Shown: positions 48,336-60,105 of the stretch, in pieces | Layout: the number at the start of each line of letters is the position of its first letter | Position numbering within the stretch: position 1 is the first letter of the stretch | NCBI GenBank assembly: GCA_012932295.1 | Contig: JAAONU010000013.1 | Span: 41,616,627 to 41,680,626, forward strand | Direction of reading: 5' to 3' | Source: Cyclina sinensis | Lineage: Eukaryota > Mollusca > Bivalvia > Venerida > Veneridae | Length of the DNA stretch: 64,000 bases | Translations under genes and position numbers: made by a program | Notes under the pieces: generated by a model | Seen by the model: only the letters and a program-made list of their open reading frames with translations | The model's database searches: none | Told to the model about the DNA's origin: nothing

Positions 48336-49744
48336 CTGAAATAGAAGGGAAAAGTAAAACTTAAGAATACTGGTGATAATAATAAAAGCCTATCGAATGC
48401 GACGTAACATCATTCTTTATCGTATAATGTCTGTTGTAAGAAAGAAAAAACACATACGTTAAAAATAGTTTTTCAACAATGAATTTTGCATGTCATCGGT
48501 ATATTGATTAGCACAAATGTCAACATAATAACAACATTTTAATAGATCTGATATTTCCGAAAACATGCATCATGTATCTCAGTCTTTTGTTTACATCAGT
48601 CACGTGACTGGTAACACATGGCTTTGTAAATACGATCGAATAAAAATATTCGCAGTTCCAAGGCATTCGATAATCAGTCGCTTTCCTCATGATTTATGAA
48701 AGCTTAAAACTCTAATAAGTAAATTTCCTGCTTGAAGTCCAGAATAGATAACTAAGGCGATTTGACTGTTTGGACATTAAGAATGCGGAGAATTAGAAAG
48801 TTTCTCTACAAATATATCACAGACCCAAACATATGTAGGTAGGTAGGTATCATGTTCGTCCTAGTACGTTCAGTCAGACCATATATACGAATGATAATTC
48901 CAATACTGTCAGTATTTCACGTATTTCCTTCCTATGATCGGTGAAATAGTTTAGTAAAGTCATGTTTTAAAAACGTTGTAAGCACCTGGACACATTGTAC
49001 GGCTCAGCCTTTATTTTTTCAAGTAAAGGCAATAAACTACAAGTCTTGCATTTGTATTACAATACTTTGTATACAGGTAACTGAAAACTTTTCTTTATGC
49101 CTTCATAGCTTCTTTCTCGTAGAAGACAATAAATTATTTTATTGAAAACAGATCGCAATGTTCATGGAATACCCTGATGCGCCATATATTAGGACGGTAT
49201 CATGATCACTAATTCAGTTATAACCGTGTGTTTTCATCGTTCTTTCTTTCCTAAGTACACGTCGGTGACGTAAAAAAACACAATCGTGAATTTCAGTATT
49301 GGGTCTTTTTTGTGGTTGCTGTTGAAATAAAAAAAAAATATGAGAAAAAGACAAATGAATTCATGATGATTCTTTTCGGGGATGTCACTGAAATGGACTT
49401 CATGTCAAATATTTTGTTAATTAATTTGGTCCGATTTTTAGATCACTGTTTAATGAACAAGTTTTAAAAATGTCCACAGCACTAGATATTTGGATTATAC
49501 TAGATACCATAATAAGTCATTGCTGTGATACTGTAATAGTTAACAAGACGCTTACATTCACCACATGTAAATCAACAAATCAAAACATATATTGAAACTT
49601 TACTTAACATTTTCTTCATGTTGTAAATGAACACTCTACTGAAACGAAATTCCTCATTTCTTTAAGTGTATATGATTTATTTAATAAATCTTTTTCGATA
49701 TGTATCCTGGGCTTTGTCTGAGTAAAGTAGATGCTGTTTTAGTC

Positions 49745-49747
49745 TTT

Positions 49748-49794
<47 letters not shown>

Positions 49795-49810
49795 TTTGTC
49801 TATTTATTTT
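49745..49810. repeat. (TTTA)n microsatellite
   Basis: About 15 TTTA units with one TTTG/TCTA interruption near the right end. Confidence 0.92.
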
Positions 49811-50470
49811 TCTTAAAATACTGAAGTATCACCATCACCATTAGCCTAAGTAGCCATTGGCTACTTAACTGTCTAAAATTATTTGAAAATGATACCTATT
49901 GTAACAATTTCTGGGGAAAATATTTTGAAATGGCATGCATTTTAGGTAAAATGTAAAATGTCGGAACGAAGTTTTCTTTCTCTTAGCCAAACTAAGAGCA
50001 TTGTGTTGTCACTTATTTAAAATATAACATCATTGTTGATGATAAAAATTTCTATGCATTTCGTAGAAGTTATCGGTGATATCCACGATTATAGAAAACC
50101 CATATCATCTGCTGGTCCAATCTATAGCAGTGTAATCCATTTGAATGGCAAAAACAAATAACTTTTAATGATATTGGTATTGAGCTGTTTTAAGTGTTCT
50201 GTAACAGATGAACACTAAAATGCGCTACATGTGTAATGAGGGAGTGGCAGAGATAAAAGTCTTTCGCGCATACCTCACAATGTCAGCGTCTTCAAACAAA
50301 CGACTGAACACGTGTAACGTCTGCCTCCATTTCACAAATTTGCTTAACAAAAAGTGATTTCTAAATAAGTTGCAACAGCGGTACAAATCAAACATCGTTT
50401 TTAGACTAAGTGCATGATTGTTTGAAAAGTTTTTGACAGAGTCTGGTGTATTATCTATAACTACTATTTC

Positions 50471-50925
50471 AATTATCACAATCATCACCATGGCCAACAT
50501 CATCATCATCATTATTATTATCATCATCATCATCATCACCATAACCACCACTACCTCCATCATCATCATAACCACTACCACCACATCATCATCAACAGAA
50601 CCACCACTACTACCACCGACGTGATCATCATCATCATCACAACCACCACCATCATCATCACCATAACCACCAGCACTATCATCGTCACCATTAGCACCAA
50701 TATCATCACCACTGTCATTATTATCACTATTACCACTTCCATCATTATCATCATAGCCACCACTACCACAACCATCATCATCACCATAACAACCCTACCA
50801 CCACCACCATCAACATCATCACAAGAACCGCCAATACCACTACCAATATTATTATCACCATAACCACCATCATCTCCATAACCACCACTACGACCACCAC
50901 CATCACCATTATCATTGAAATGTGA
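50471..50925. repeat. Imperfect (CAT/CAC/ACC) trinucleotide array, about 450 bp
   Basis: CATCATCAC and ACCACCAT units, with ATT and other interruptions, fill the whole stretch. Apparent Met/Val-rich, Ile/Thr-rich and His-type frames on both strands result from this and are not genes. Confidence 0.9.
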
Positions 50926-53685
50926 CAGAATCATGACAGTTATCATTCAAAGTATACCTACTGTTTGCCACACAGATACACTGATATGTTTTCAGACAGC
51001 GGGTATGAACGCAAGCCTTAAATAAATCCGAGTTTTCTTAACACTGAATCTCCATTTCCGGATATTGCGTGATTTATTGCTCAAGTTTGTATGAAACAGG
51101 GAAAAGTTGTCGAAACAATGGTTAGAATTTAATGCGGAAGTACGCGCTACTCTTCATTTTAAATCTTTAAATACACTTAAACAATAAATATTCCATAATG
51201 ATGTTGACAGCAAGCTTTATCTCACTTAACGCACATTTACATTCATTTCATATGCATTAAGTTTCACACTTCAAAATAAGATATTTCCATATTATGATCG
51301 TGTTTACGGCTGATATACAAAAGGAGCTGTCATATTTATTGTATGTTGTGAAATATGTATTGAATACCCATCACGCGCAAACATTTTATACTTAATGATT
51401 ACAAAAAAATGCGCAGATAGTACCTATACTTGTGTGTTTATGTGCGTTTATAATTATGTACGAATTCCTTTTAACAAACAATTGTCTTTCCTTTATTTCA
51501 CTTGGTATCCTATATATTTCACTTTTCTTAATGAAATTTATCTAACAACATCGCAATTAAAACTCTCTTTTGACGTCATACTATTTAACTGAAACGAAAA
51601 AAGAGAGAGAAAAAAAAAAGAAAACACCGTGACCTTGTTTAAGCATTAAAAGGGTAAAAAACGAAAACAAAGAGAAATATTTTAAATACTCGGGTAGATA
51701 AAAAGATAGGATTTGTTTCACAAAGGGGTATTTACATCACAAGATCGACCAATTAGCATACATGTTGACTAAAAATCCCGATAATGAGTCGGCTATGTTA
51801 TGGCAAAATAGTTTTTTAAATTTCAAATAAGGAGGCTAAGTTTAAGAAAATTGACTTCTTTTTAAATTATATTCAAAAAAGAATGTTGATAGTGGCAGAC
51901 CTAAACAACTACATATGGATGTATATACAAGTGTCAAAAATCTGTATCAATATGTGGTTCCCATTTTTCCATGAATATAAACATAGTCAAATAATTTGCG
52001 TACTGTAAAAATTGCCTGGTACTATTTTAAACAGAATCTATGTTGCAGGTTTTAGGATAATTCGATTAGTTAATAATCGGGCGGTCATAGGTTCAAACAC
52101 GGGTATAAACAACGTGTTTCGAGTAAATGATGGAAATTGTAAAATCATGCTTCCTTTCTGCTTCCTAGTTTCCAGTGTCCTAGTTTGTGATTTATACACA
52201 AAAAACTATGAAGGAGAGATTGAAAATTGAAGAAAGTGACATCAATCCAAATGCATTAAAAGAAAAAAGAAAATATTACAGATTAGAAACTCCCTTGTGA
52301 GCCGATCAAATAGCAAGTCAAATATTTTCCAAAATACAACATGACCACTGAAAGTTAACGTTTGAATTCCTTATCATTTAACAAAACCATTTCTGCATAA
52401 AAAAGATATAAAGTTTTACAACCAAAAAAATTGAATATGTTGAAAAATTCTGATTTTTTGTTTATTAGTAGATATACTGACAAATTTCAATTTTTCTTAT
52501 CACATACTGGCGTTTCATCTTTGCATAAAACTTTTTCATTTCTTGTCTAACTTTGATAAGTAAGGTATCATTTTGTAGAGATATGCATGCTCTATTGCAT
52601 GATGAAAATGCATTTAATAAGAAAACAAGATATATTTGAGATATATTGCAAACGAGACGTGGGTGAGCTTCTTCGATTAAAACAGACATCTTTTATTCAG
52701 CGTAGAACTCGCTAAGGGCAATAACTCCTTACATAAAAAAGTGAAAGTAACAAATTATGATACATCCTGATTTGTAAAAATACTCGAGTTGGACGATATG
52801 TAGGCACAGAAAACGTGACAATAAGTGATATAATTATCTGCGATGCGTTTATAGCTATTTTGTCTATATTATATAAAAATAAACTAAATTAAATGTAATG
52901 GCTTTATGTACATTAGAGTCAGAATTTAATCAAAAATTAAATCTAGAATATGTCTAATTTATAACATTAATAATATCTGCAAATTGCAATAAAATTTTAA
53001 GCTGATTTTTTTTTCAGATAAGCGGAAATAAAGAAAACTATTATATAGTTAATATTTTGAATATTTCATTTTACCAGAAACTTATCAAATTTCTACTCTA
53101 GTAAACAGCTGATGTCAATAATATTTTCAATTTCTTTTTAACTTTGAACATTTTATCATGAAATAATTTCACATAAAAAGATAAAATATATACCTGAGGA
53201 TGTGAATAAAAAAGATGAAAATGACATACAGATAAACCAGTCTCTTGTAAGTGGGCGTATAACAGTTGTAAATTATAATTTTCCACCCAATAATACACAA
53301 AATGACAAGAGATAACAATTTCACATTCTGATTCATCGAAAAAGAAATAATGTATATTCACTGCATTTCATAATTTATCTTACCTTTCGTTTTTATATAA
53401 TATTTCAAAATTTATATTGAACTTTTTTTTTTACAAGTGAAAAATAAAGAAGTAAAGTTTTGCTACTGCGAAATCTGTTCCAAAAGTACAAATTATAAAA
53501 TGGTTATTCGTATAATAGGTCATTTCATGTTTTATATTAAATATAATGGACTAGTTGGTCTGTTTTCAATTTATATAAATGATGAAAAGCCTGCGTTTCT
53601 ACACATGTTAACTAAGATAATTCATTCGCACTAAATTTATGGTCTTTGAAGCGAGAGATACCTTCGTGTAGGTAGGTAGGTGTAA

Positions 53686-56640
53686 GGGAAACCATTGTGG
53701 AATAACAACTTATCTTGCCTTTGGAATACTGTCTGCGATGCTGAAAGCAACTGGATTAAATGTAATATGCGTGCTGAAAAACCAGTACTTAAATCTCGGT
53801 TTATTTCTGCGAGAAAGAATTTTGATAAGGCGGTACAGCAAAGTAAGCGTCAGTACTGGGTAAGTTTGCAAAATGATTTATTGTCAGATTGCAAAAGTAA
53901 CCAGACTGAATTTTGGAAAACCATTGGCAGGGTAGGTGTTTCACAGTCAAGAAGTAGACATATACCTATGGAAGTTATTACTGAACATGGTGTTTCAAAT
54001 GATGTTAACACTGTTCTTGAGAAATGGAAAAATGATTTTAGCAAGCTTTTTAATAGTCCTAATACTACAAATACTGGAAATTTTGTATCTAGTGGTAATC
54101 ATATGAATGACAATACAGAAATTTTAAACGACAATATATCTATCTTAGAAGTGTTTAATGCGGTCAAACAGGCTAAAAATGGTAAAGCCTGGGGTTGTGA
54201 TAATATACCTATGGAAATCTTGAAAAATGATTGCTCCGTGTCTTTTCTTCATATTTTGTATAATATCTGTTTTTCAAAAGGAATTATTCCTCCTGCATGG
54301 AATAAGATAATAATAAGCCCTATACCGAAATCAAGTACTGTCGATCCTAGAGATCCATTGTCATATAGAGGCTTGTCATTGTCTTGCACCATGTATAAGA
54401 TATACTGTACAATTTTGAATAACCGCTTATCAAAATGGGCAGAATCTAATAATATACTCAGTGATGAGCAAAATGGTTTTAGGAAAGGTCGCAGTACCAT
54501 TGATCATGTGTCATCTTTAACTAATATTGTAGAAACTAGAAAGAAACAGAAATTATCAACATTTTGTGCATTCATTGATTTCCGTAAGGCATATGACTTT
54601 ATCGACAGATCATTGTTATGGAACAAATTAGATGATAAGGGTATCCATGGTAATATGTTACAGGCAATACAGTCATTATATAACTCAGTTTCATCTTGTG
54701 TAAGGATAAATAGTCTTACAACAGAATGGTTCGATGTAAAATGTGGGCTCCGACAGGGGTGTTCGTTATCTCCTTTACTGTTTAATTTGTTTATAGATGA
54801 TCTTGTTGTAAAAATTAAAGCTATTGGTAAAGGAATTGATATAGATAATGATAAGGTTTGCATTTTATTATATGCTGATGATATTGTACTTGTAGCTGAA
54901 ACTGAAAATGATCTTCAACTTATGCTTAATGTTTTGTCAAATTGGTGTACATCAAATGCTATGATAGTAAATCATGATAAAAGCAACATTATTCACTTTA
55001 GGTCGCAGTCGGCCAGCAGATCCACATTTGTTTTCACATGTGGCGATCATAGTCTAAAAACTGTAGGACAATATACTTACCTTGGTCTGTTACTTGATGA
55101 GTTTCTTGATTATAATAAGACCGCTAAATGTATAGCTCAAAGTGCAGGTAGAGCACTGGGGTTACTTATTGCCAAATCGAAAGCATTAGGGTCCATGCCA
55201 TATGATGTATTTGTTAAATTGTATGATTCAATGGTTTGGCCAGTCATTTCATATGGTGCTTCTATTTGGGGTAATAAGTCATTTTCCTGCATTGATGCAA
55301 TACAGAATAGGGCAATGCGTTTTTATTTGGGGGTAGGGCGGTATACACCTACAGCAGCTTTATATGGAGAATTAGCTTGGCAGCCTACACATGTGAAACA
55401 ATGGAGATCTGTATGTCAACAATGGCATAGATTTGTTAGAATGGATATAAATAGAGTTAATTATAAGATCTTTTCTACTTGTTTGCGCAAGAGCAGCAAT
55501 AGGTGTAAAAACTGGCAATTTATATTTAATCATTATATGGAAAAGTTAAATTTAGTAGAGTATGCACGTGGTTGTGTAACAGTTTCTTCTAAGTCTTTTT
55601 GTGAAAAAGTTGTTGAAAAATGTATGTCATTATATAAAGATGAATGGATAGCTAAGCTTAATAGGAATGTTAGTCTAAATGGGAATGGTGGTAATAAATT
55701 AAGAACCTATAAGTTGTTAAAAAATGATTATAAAACTGAAAATTATTGTAAACTATATTTGCCACGTAAACACATGTCTGCACTAGCGAAATTCAGATGT
55801 GGAGTAGCTCCCATAAAGCTTGAAACTGGTAGATATGAAAACATTGCTATTGACAGTAGGATATGTCCAATATGTAAAATTACAGTTGAATGTGAAAAAC
55901 ATGTATTATTATCTTGTAATGCATATGAGCACATTAGGTTTCCTATGTTAGAAAAAGCACGTAACATAAGGCCAGAATTTGTTGACCTCTCTGATGAAGA
56001 TAAACTTGTATTTATTCTCTCCAACAATGATATTGTTAAAGTCACAGCCAAAACCTGTTACAATATTCTTCAACTCCGCTACAATATATTGTACAAGTAA
56101 GGTTTTTTCATACCACTTAGTGTTTTAGATTCTTTTTTAAATTAATTTTAATATAGTCTTTAAACATCTTTTTAGATGATCGGTGTTTATAGTACATGAT
56201 AGTAAATTTTATTGTACAAATGTGATGGTAGTAAATTGTATGGTACAAATATAACACATCTGTTTTAAACATGATAAGTTGTTTTATCTACTAACGTATA
56301 GAATATCACCACTGACCAATCATCCATGGTTTGACCACGGGTAATATAGTTTTAATTAATTTGTGGAATAATGCCTCTTTTTACAATACTTAGAGATTTA
56401 TAAATGTTCTTATAATGATGCTTAACTGTTAACAATAGGAACTAACTATCAATTGTAAAGGGATAATGATACTTCAAGTATATACATGATATTGTCTCTT
56501 ATAATTCTATTGTAGAATGGTCATATGTACTTTTTATCAAGTTTTAATATGTTTTATGTATATATGTATGCATATGAAAGAGACTGAAATAAACTAAAAT
56601 ATACTAAAATATACTGTAATATATAAACGTAAATCAGTTA
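53686..56640 (+). mobile_element. 5'-truncated non-LTR retrotransposon with intact RT ORF
   Basis: The insertion begins inside the linker between endonuclease and reverse transcriptase. The in-frame sequence just before the first listed codon still reads GKP, matching the KPWWN-type linker of this group, and no endonuclease is found upstream. The RT ORF is open to its natural stop at 56100. About 500 bp of AT-rich 3' UTR follow, then a tail of ATAAACTAAAATATACTAAA-type repeats. It lies in intron 1 of the minus-strand gene, in the opposite orientation. Target-site duplications were not located. Confidence 0.8.
53695..56100 (+). CDS. Reverse transcriptase ORF2 (partial, endonuclease missing), 801 codons
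   Basis: RNA-dependent DNA polymerase of a LINE. Visible RT motifs in order are: GFRKGRSTID (about residue 261); FIDFRKAYDFID (293-304, motif A with its catalytic Asp); RQGCSLSPLLFNLFIDDL (353-370, motif B); YADDIVLVAET (393-403, motif C, catalytic Asp pair); NHDKSNIIHF (motif D); and YLGLLLDE (motif E). A C-terminal CPICKITVECEKHVLLSC (724-741) is the C-x2-C-x5-C-x2-H-x4-C type motif found in many LINE proteins. The start is arbitrary: the frame runs back to a stop at 53683 and the first ATG is about residue 25. The absence of stops over 800 codons implies a recent insertion or slow decay, but without the endonuclease and 5' promoter it should not be autonomous. Clade (CR1, Jockey or relative) is not resolved. 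Confidence 0.85.
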   Translation: MWNNNLSCLWNTVCDAESNWIKCNMRAEKPVLKSRFISARKNFDKAVQQSKRQYWVSLQNDLLSDCKSNQTEFWKTIGRVGVSQSRSRHIPMEVITEHGVSNDVNTVLEKWKNDFSKLFNSPNTTNTGNFVSSGNHMNDNTEILNDNISILEVFNAVKQAKNGKAWGCDNIPMEILKNDCSVSFLHILYNICFSKGIIPPAWNKIIISPIPKSSTVDPRDPLSYRGLSLSCTMYKIYCTILNNRLSKWAESNNILSDEQNGFRKGRSTIDHVSSLTNIVETRKKQKLSTFCAFIDFRKAYDFIDRSLLWNKLDDKGIHGNMLQAIQSLYNSVSSCVRINSLTTEWFDVKCGLRQGCSLSPLLFNLFIDDLVVKIKAIGKGIDIDNDKVCILLYADDIVLVAETENDLQLMLNVLSNWCTSNAMIVNHDKSNIIHFRSQSASRSTFVFTCGDHSLKTVGQYTYLGLLLDEFLDYNKTAKCIAQSAGRALGLLIAKSKALGSMPYDVFVKLYDSMVWPVISYGASIWGNKSFSCIDAIQNRAMRFYLGVGRYTPTAALYGELAWQPTHVKQWRSVCQQWHRFVRMDINRVNYKIFSTCLRKSSNRCKNWQFIFNHYMEKLNLVEYARGCVTVSSKSFCEKVVEKCMSLYKDEWIAKLNRNVSLNGNGGNKLRTYKLLKNDYKTENYCKLYLPRKHMSALAKFRCGVAPIKLETGRYENIAIDSRICPICKITVECEKHVLLSCNAYEHIRFPMLEKARNIRPEFVDLSDEDKLVFILSNNDIVKVTAKTCYNILQLRYNILYK

Positions 56641-57003
56641 AGGCACAGATCGAGCCATTTGTCAGAAAAGTACAATGGTACTGCGCAGTTCTCAACTTGC
56701 AAAGATGTTTCAGACGTATTACAGCCAATAACTTAAGTAATAGAAAGATAAGTTTGTTTCAATGAAAGTATGTCTAACAGACAAATAAACAGATACCTTA
56801 AGATATCTTTAATTACCTTGCAGATTGAGAAGAACATGCATAAACCTTTAATAAGTTGAAAATAACAATAAATAAATATATAAGTATGGGTTTGAATGAT
56901 ATCCTATCAATGTCTACTTACACTATCGTAACGACCAATATCACTCGGAATGATAATTTCTTTATTTCTCTGACTATAATATTTTTAAAAATGTAAGAGT
57001 TTT

Positions 57004-57120
57004 GATGATGATGATGATGGTGGTGATGATGATGATGGTGGTGGTGATGTTGATGATGATAATGGTGATGATGATGATGATGGTTGCTCTGGTGGTGATG
57101 ATGATGGTTGTAAAGATGAT
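57004..57120. repeat. (GAT/GGT)n trinucleotide array
   Basis: GATGATGATGGTGGTGATG-type repeats; the minus strand reads as a poly-His frame, which is incidental. Confidence 0.92.
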
Positions 57121-59273
57121 GTTGATTCTGACAGCTTTTGTTTTTGGTTTGATGATGCATATTGGACATAAATCTTTAAAAGTAAAACAACACCTTATAT
57201 AATAAATAGTCTACTTACATTCAAAGGAATGGTATTTTTTTTATAGTTTAGTCCATCCGTTTTTAATATATATAACACAGTTAGTATACAAACAATAATC
57301 CCAGTTTGACTGTGTCCAGTACAGTAATGAACATTTATATATTCTACAGTTTACCATCGGTCTGTTAGACACGCTCTTGTAGAATAATATAACGTGACAG
57401 GTAATTTGCAATTCTGGTTATGTTTTGCTCTCAGTATAATGTTCGCTTTTTGCCACGAATCATTTTAGAATTCGTAACAACATGCGATGCATTAATGTGC
57501 ATCATATTCGATTTAATAAATGTCCATCAAATTCATTTTGAATTTCGGTAGATAAAGAGAAAACGGTATATGTAATCCGTCACAGTTATTCCCCTCGTAA
57601 CTTTCTTTTTTTATATCCGAAATTCGCCGTTATTTTTATTAGATTTTATCCAAAAAAAAAATACAAAGTGTCTATTATAAACATATAATCTAACACAAAT
57701 TATCTAAGACACCATTGTAGTGTTGTCTTTGTTCAGCTACTTTTGACGCGCCATTTCAGATAAAAAATAAAAACGGTTATAAATGATATTTCAAATTTCG
57801 TCAACAAATGTAGATAACATGATAACGAAACATTTTTCATTTCATCAAAATTATTTGTACAATGTTGTGCTTACTCTTTAAAGTTCTTCGTCTTTTGATG
57901 TTACACCCGCAAGCCGCTCACACAATGACACTGGTGTCAGAATTAATTTTAAACGGAATTCTCAATTTTATCACGGTTTATTATGAAATCACATGCCACA
58001 GATCGTGTTTAATCCACCCGTTTATGTCTAGGAAACATTTCTAGTTTATCTGTAATCGCGCAAAATGTTGTGTTTTATATCTTAAGCAATTAAATAATTG
58101 ACATCTGAAACAGAAATGCAGCAGACGAGTTATATGATGCGTAATAAAGCGATGAAATTAAACTGAAAGCGTAGGTTTTATACTGTAACATACGCGTAAA
58201 TAAAATCGTGCAGCGGCCAAGGGAATGGAAATGTTTGCTCATGGAAGGATTAAATTTAAGATTATACACAAATCGTGACAATGACTGTACTTTTGTAACT
58301 GACAGATGTAAAATGGTTATAGTTAAATGATGCATAACCGTATTAATAAAATAATTGTTGATAAATGGCAATACTTCAAAATTACAGCGTAAAAGATAAA
58401 TAAAGACTTTATAGCCTATTAATCTTTTCCATTTTTGTGCTCCACTAAAATCAAATTGTCTCTTTCATTGCATAAACAGTCACGAGAAAATTTGAAAAGA
58501 AGTGTAATATTTCAAACGAATTTCTTTCTGGAAGTTTAAAAGATCAAGGTTAACTTTAATTATGTTATCTTTAAATTACGTGCTTAACAACACTCGCAGG
58601 AACGGTGACGAAGATTCAAACTGTCACTATACATTTCTTTTATTTTTCCATTATTTGCTTCTTACAAATAAATTTGTTCGTAATTACTGGGCTTCTAAGA
58701 CATGCTGTAAATTCACAGTCCGTCGACTGGGTTCCAATTTTGTTAAAGGCAAACATGTTTCAAAAGCACTGTAGCACTTGAAGTATATTCTTATGAAATA
58801 TCGGACAAAGATTGAACTGTTTGGATATTTGAAGTTTTATAGGACGTGTCAGGCACACGTGAAAATGAAAATTTAAAATATTAATAATCTTAGTCGTGCC
58901 CGAGCCGACAAAGGGGTGAAAAGCAAGGTCACGTGTTACGGATAAGACTGAACTTTCAAACAAAATGTGTTGACATAATTCATAAGTACTATAATTTGCT
59001 ATTTGAACAGTAATTTACTATTTGTAATTATGTTTAAAACTACAGTATTTGCTAACAATTAGGACTATGTATGGTTTCTATTTGAAAAATGGAGTGTTTG
59101 GCAAACTATACAGCAACCCTGCGTTTCCTTTCACAACCAAAATAATAACATACTCTTGTCACAATATTAAATATTTGTTGAAACCCATGAGACTTTCTTA
59201 AGAAAGAAATACAGATATGATTTCACTTTGGTTTTTCCTTCACTTAAAGAAATAATCAAGTAACCGAGTTATG

Positions 59274-59654
59274 GCCCCGTGATTATAAAACTTTGAGAAC
59301 GTGCTCCATGCTCAAACTCATACTCCGTACTCAAGTTGGAGAACGTTCTCAAAGATTCCGTGATTATAAAACTTTTGAGAATAAGTACGTGCTCAATTTG
59401 AGCATGTCTTTCTGAGAATGCCTTTAGGCTTTCTCAGACTCATTCTTAAACAAGCAAAATGGCCGCTCATATAAATGTGACGTCATGTTTACAAACATTG
59501 GGCCGCTTGTGTCTAGTACAATCCGTACTCCATGGAGTACGTACTCAAACAGTTTTATAATCACGCTTTGAGCACGGTACTCCACTGAGAATGAGTTTGA
59601 GCACGGAGAACAAAGTTTGAGTCTGAGAATGAGAAAGCTTTATAATCACGGGGC
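59274..59654. mobile_element. 381-bp TIR element (GCCCCGTGATTATAAA ends)
   Basis: The ends GCCCCGTGATTATAAAACTTT and AAAGCTTTATAATCACGGGGC are inverted repeats, flanked on both sides by ATG as a possible 3-bp target duplication. A second inner inverted pair, CCGTGATTATAAAACTTTTG near 59358 and CAGTTTTATAATCACGC near 59550, repeats the end sequence. The body is rich in GAGTACG/TGAGAATG-type inverted motifs. No coding capacity: a non-autonomous DNA transposon. Confidence 0.82.
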
Positions 59655-59756
59655 ATGATTACACTTAAACAAATACTCCAAAAATTGAGTTTATATTGCA
59701 CACATATTACATATTTAACGTGAAAAAAAACATCACTCACTTAAGCATCGATTATT

Positions 59757-59856
59757 TTAAACCTCAGTTTTTAAAGGAACATACCCTTAAAACCTCAGTT
59801 TTTAAAGGGACATACCCTTAAAACCTCAGATTTTAAAGGGGCATAACCCTTAAATT
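59757..59856. repeat. 31-bp minisatellite, 3 copies
   Basis: AAACCTCAGTTTTTAAAGGG plus RCATACCCTTA is repeated three times with few changes. Confidence 0.85.
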
Positions 59857-60068
59857 AACTGATAAAATACCGCATATGCTTTTTTGGGTCCATTTTCCAT
59901 AAAATGAATAAATAACTGATAATAGTTAGAAGAACACATATTAAAACATGTTTCCTTAGAGTATGTAGAGACTAAGAAAGCCTTAATTTATAATAAATGG
60001 TTAAACACCCAAATATTGCACAACAACAACAGTTTATATACAGACTACAATAAATCGATTCAGTTTAC

Positions 60069-60105
60069 CTGGTATAATAGGAACTTTTGTCTGACACTCT
60101 GACAT
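60069..60105 (-). CDS. Exon 1 (first coding exon) of a large-intron gene of unknown family
   Basis: Read on the minus strand, ATG at 60105 opens 12 codons (MSECQTKVPIIP) plus one base, then a donor GTAAAC at 60068. An in-frame TGA lies five codons upstream of the ATG, and no acceptor AG lies between them, so this ATG is the natural start. The single leftover G joins the AG that begins exon 2 to make GAG (Glu), giving ...PIIP-E-NISQVPVSE. The exon is short, so the main support is the matching phase and the in-frame upstream stop. The intron to exon 2 is about 11.7 kb. The 5' UTR and promoter lie at higher coordinates and were not delimited. Confidence 0.6.

Larger units (their letters stand above)
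48336..60068. other. Intron 1 of the minus-strand gene
   Basis: About 11.7 kb, occupied by the TTTA, CAT and GAT arrays, the LINE, one TIR element and a minisatellite. The remaining stretches (48336-49744, 50926-53685, 57121-59273) are AT-rich and contain no exon that fits phase 1. Confidence 0.5.

Noticed and set aside
50225..50946. Several Met/Val-, Ile/Thr- and Gly-rich ORFs on both strands
   Set aside because: They are translations of the CAT/CAC trinucleotide array.
56918..57169. Poly-histidine ORF
   Set aside because: Translation of the GAT/GGT array with no flanking domain.
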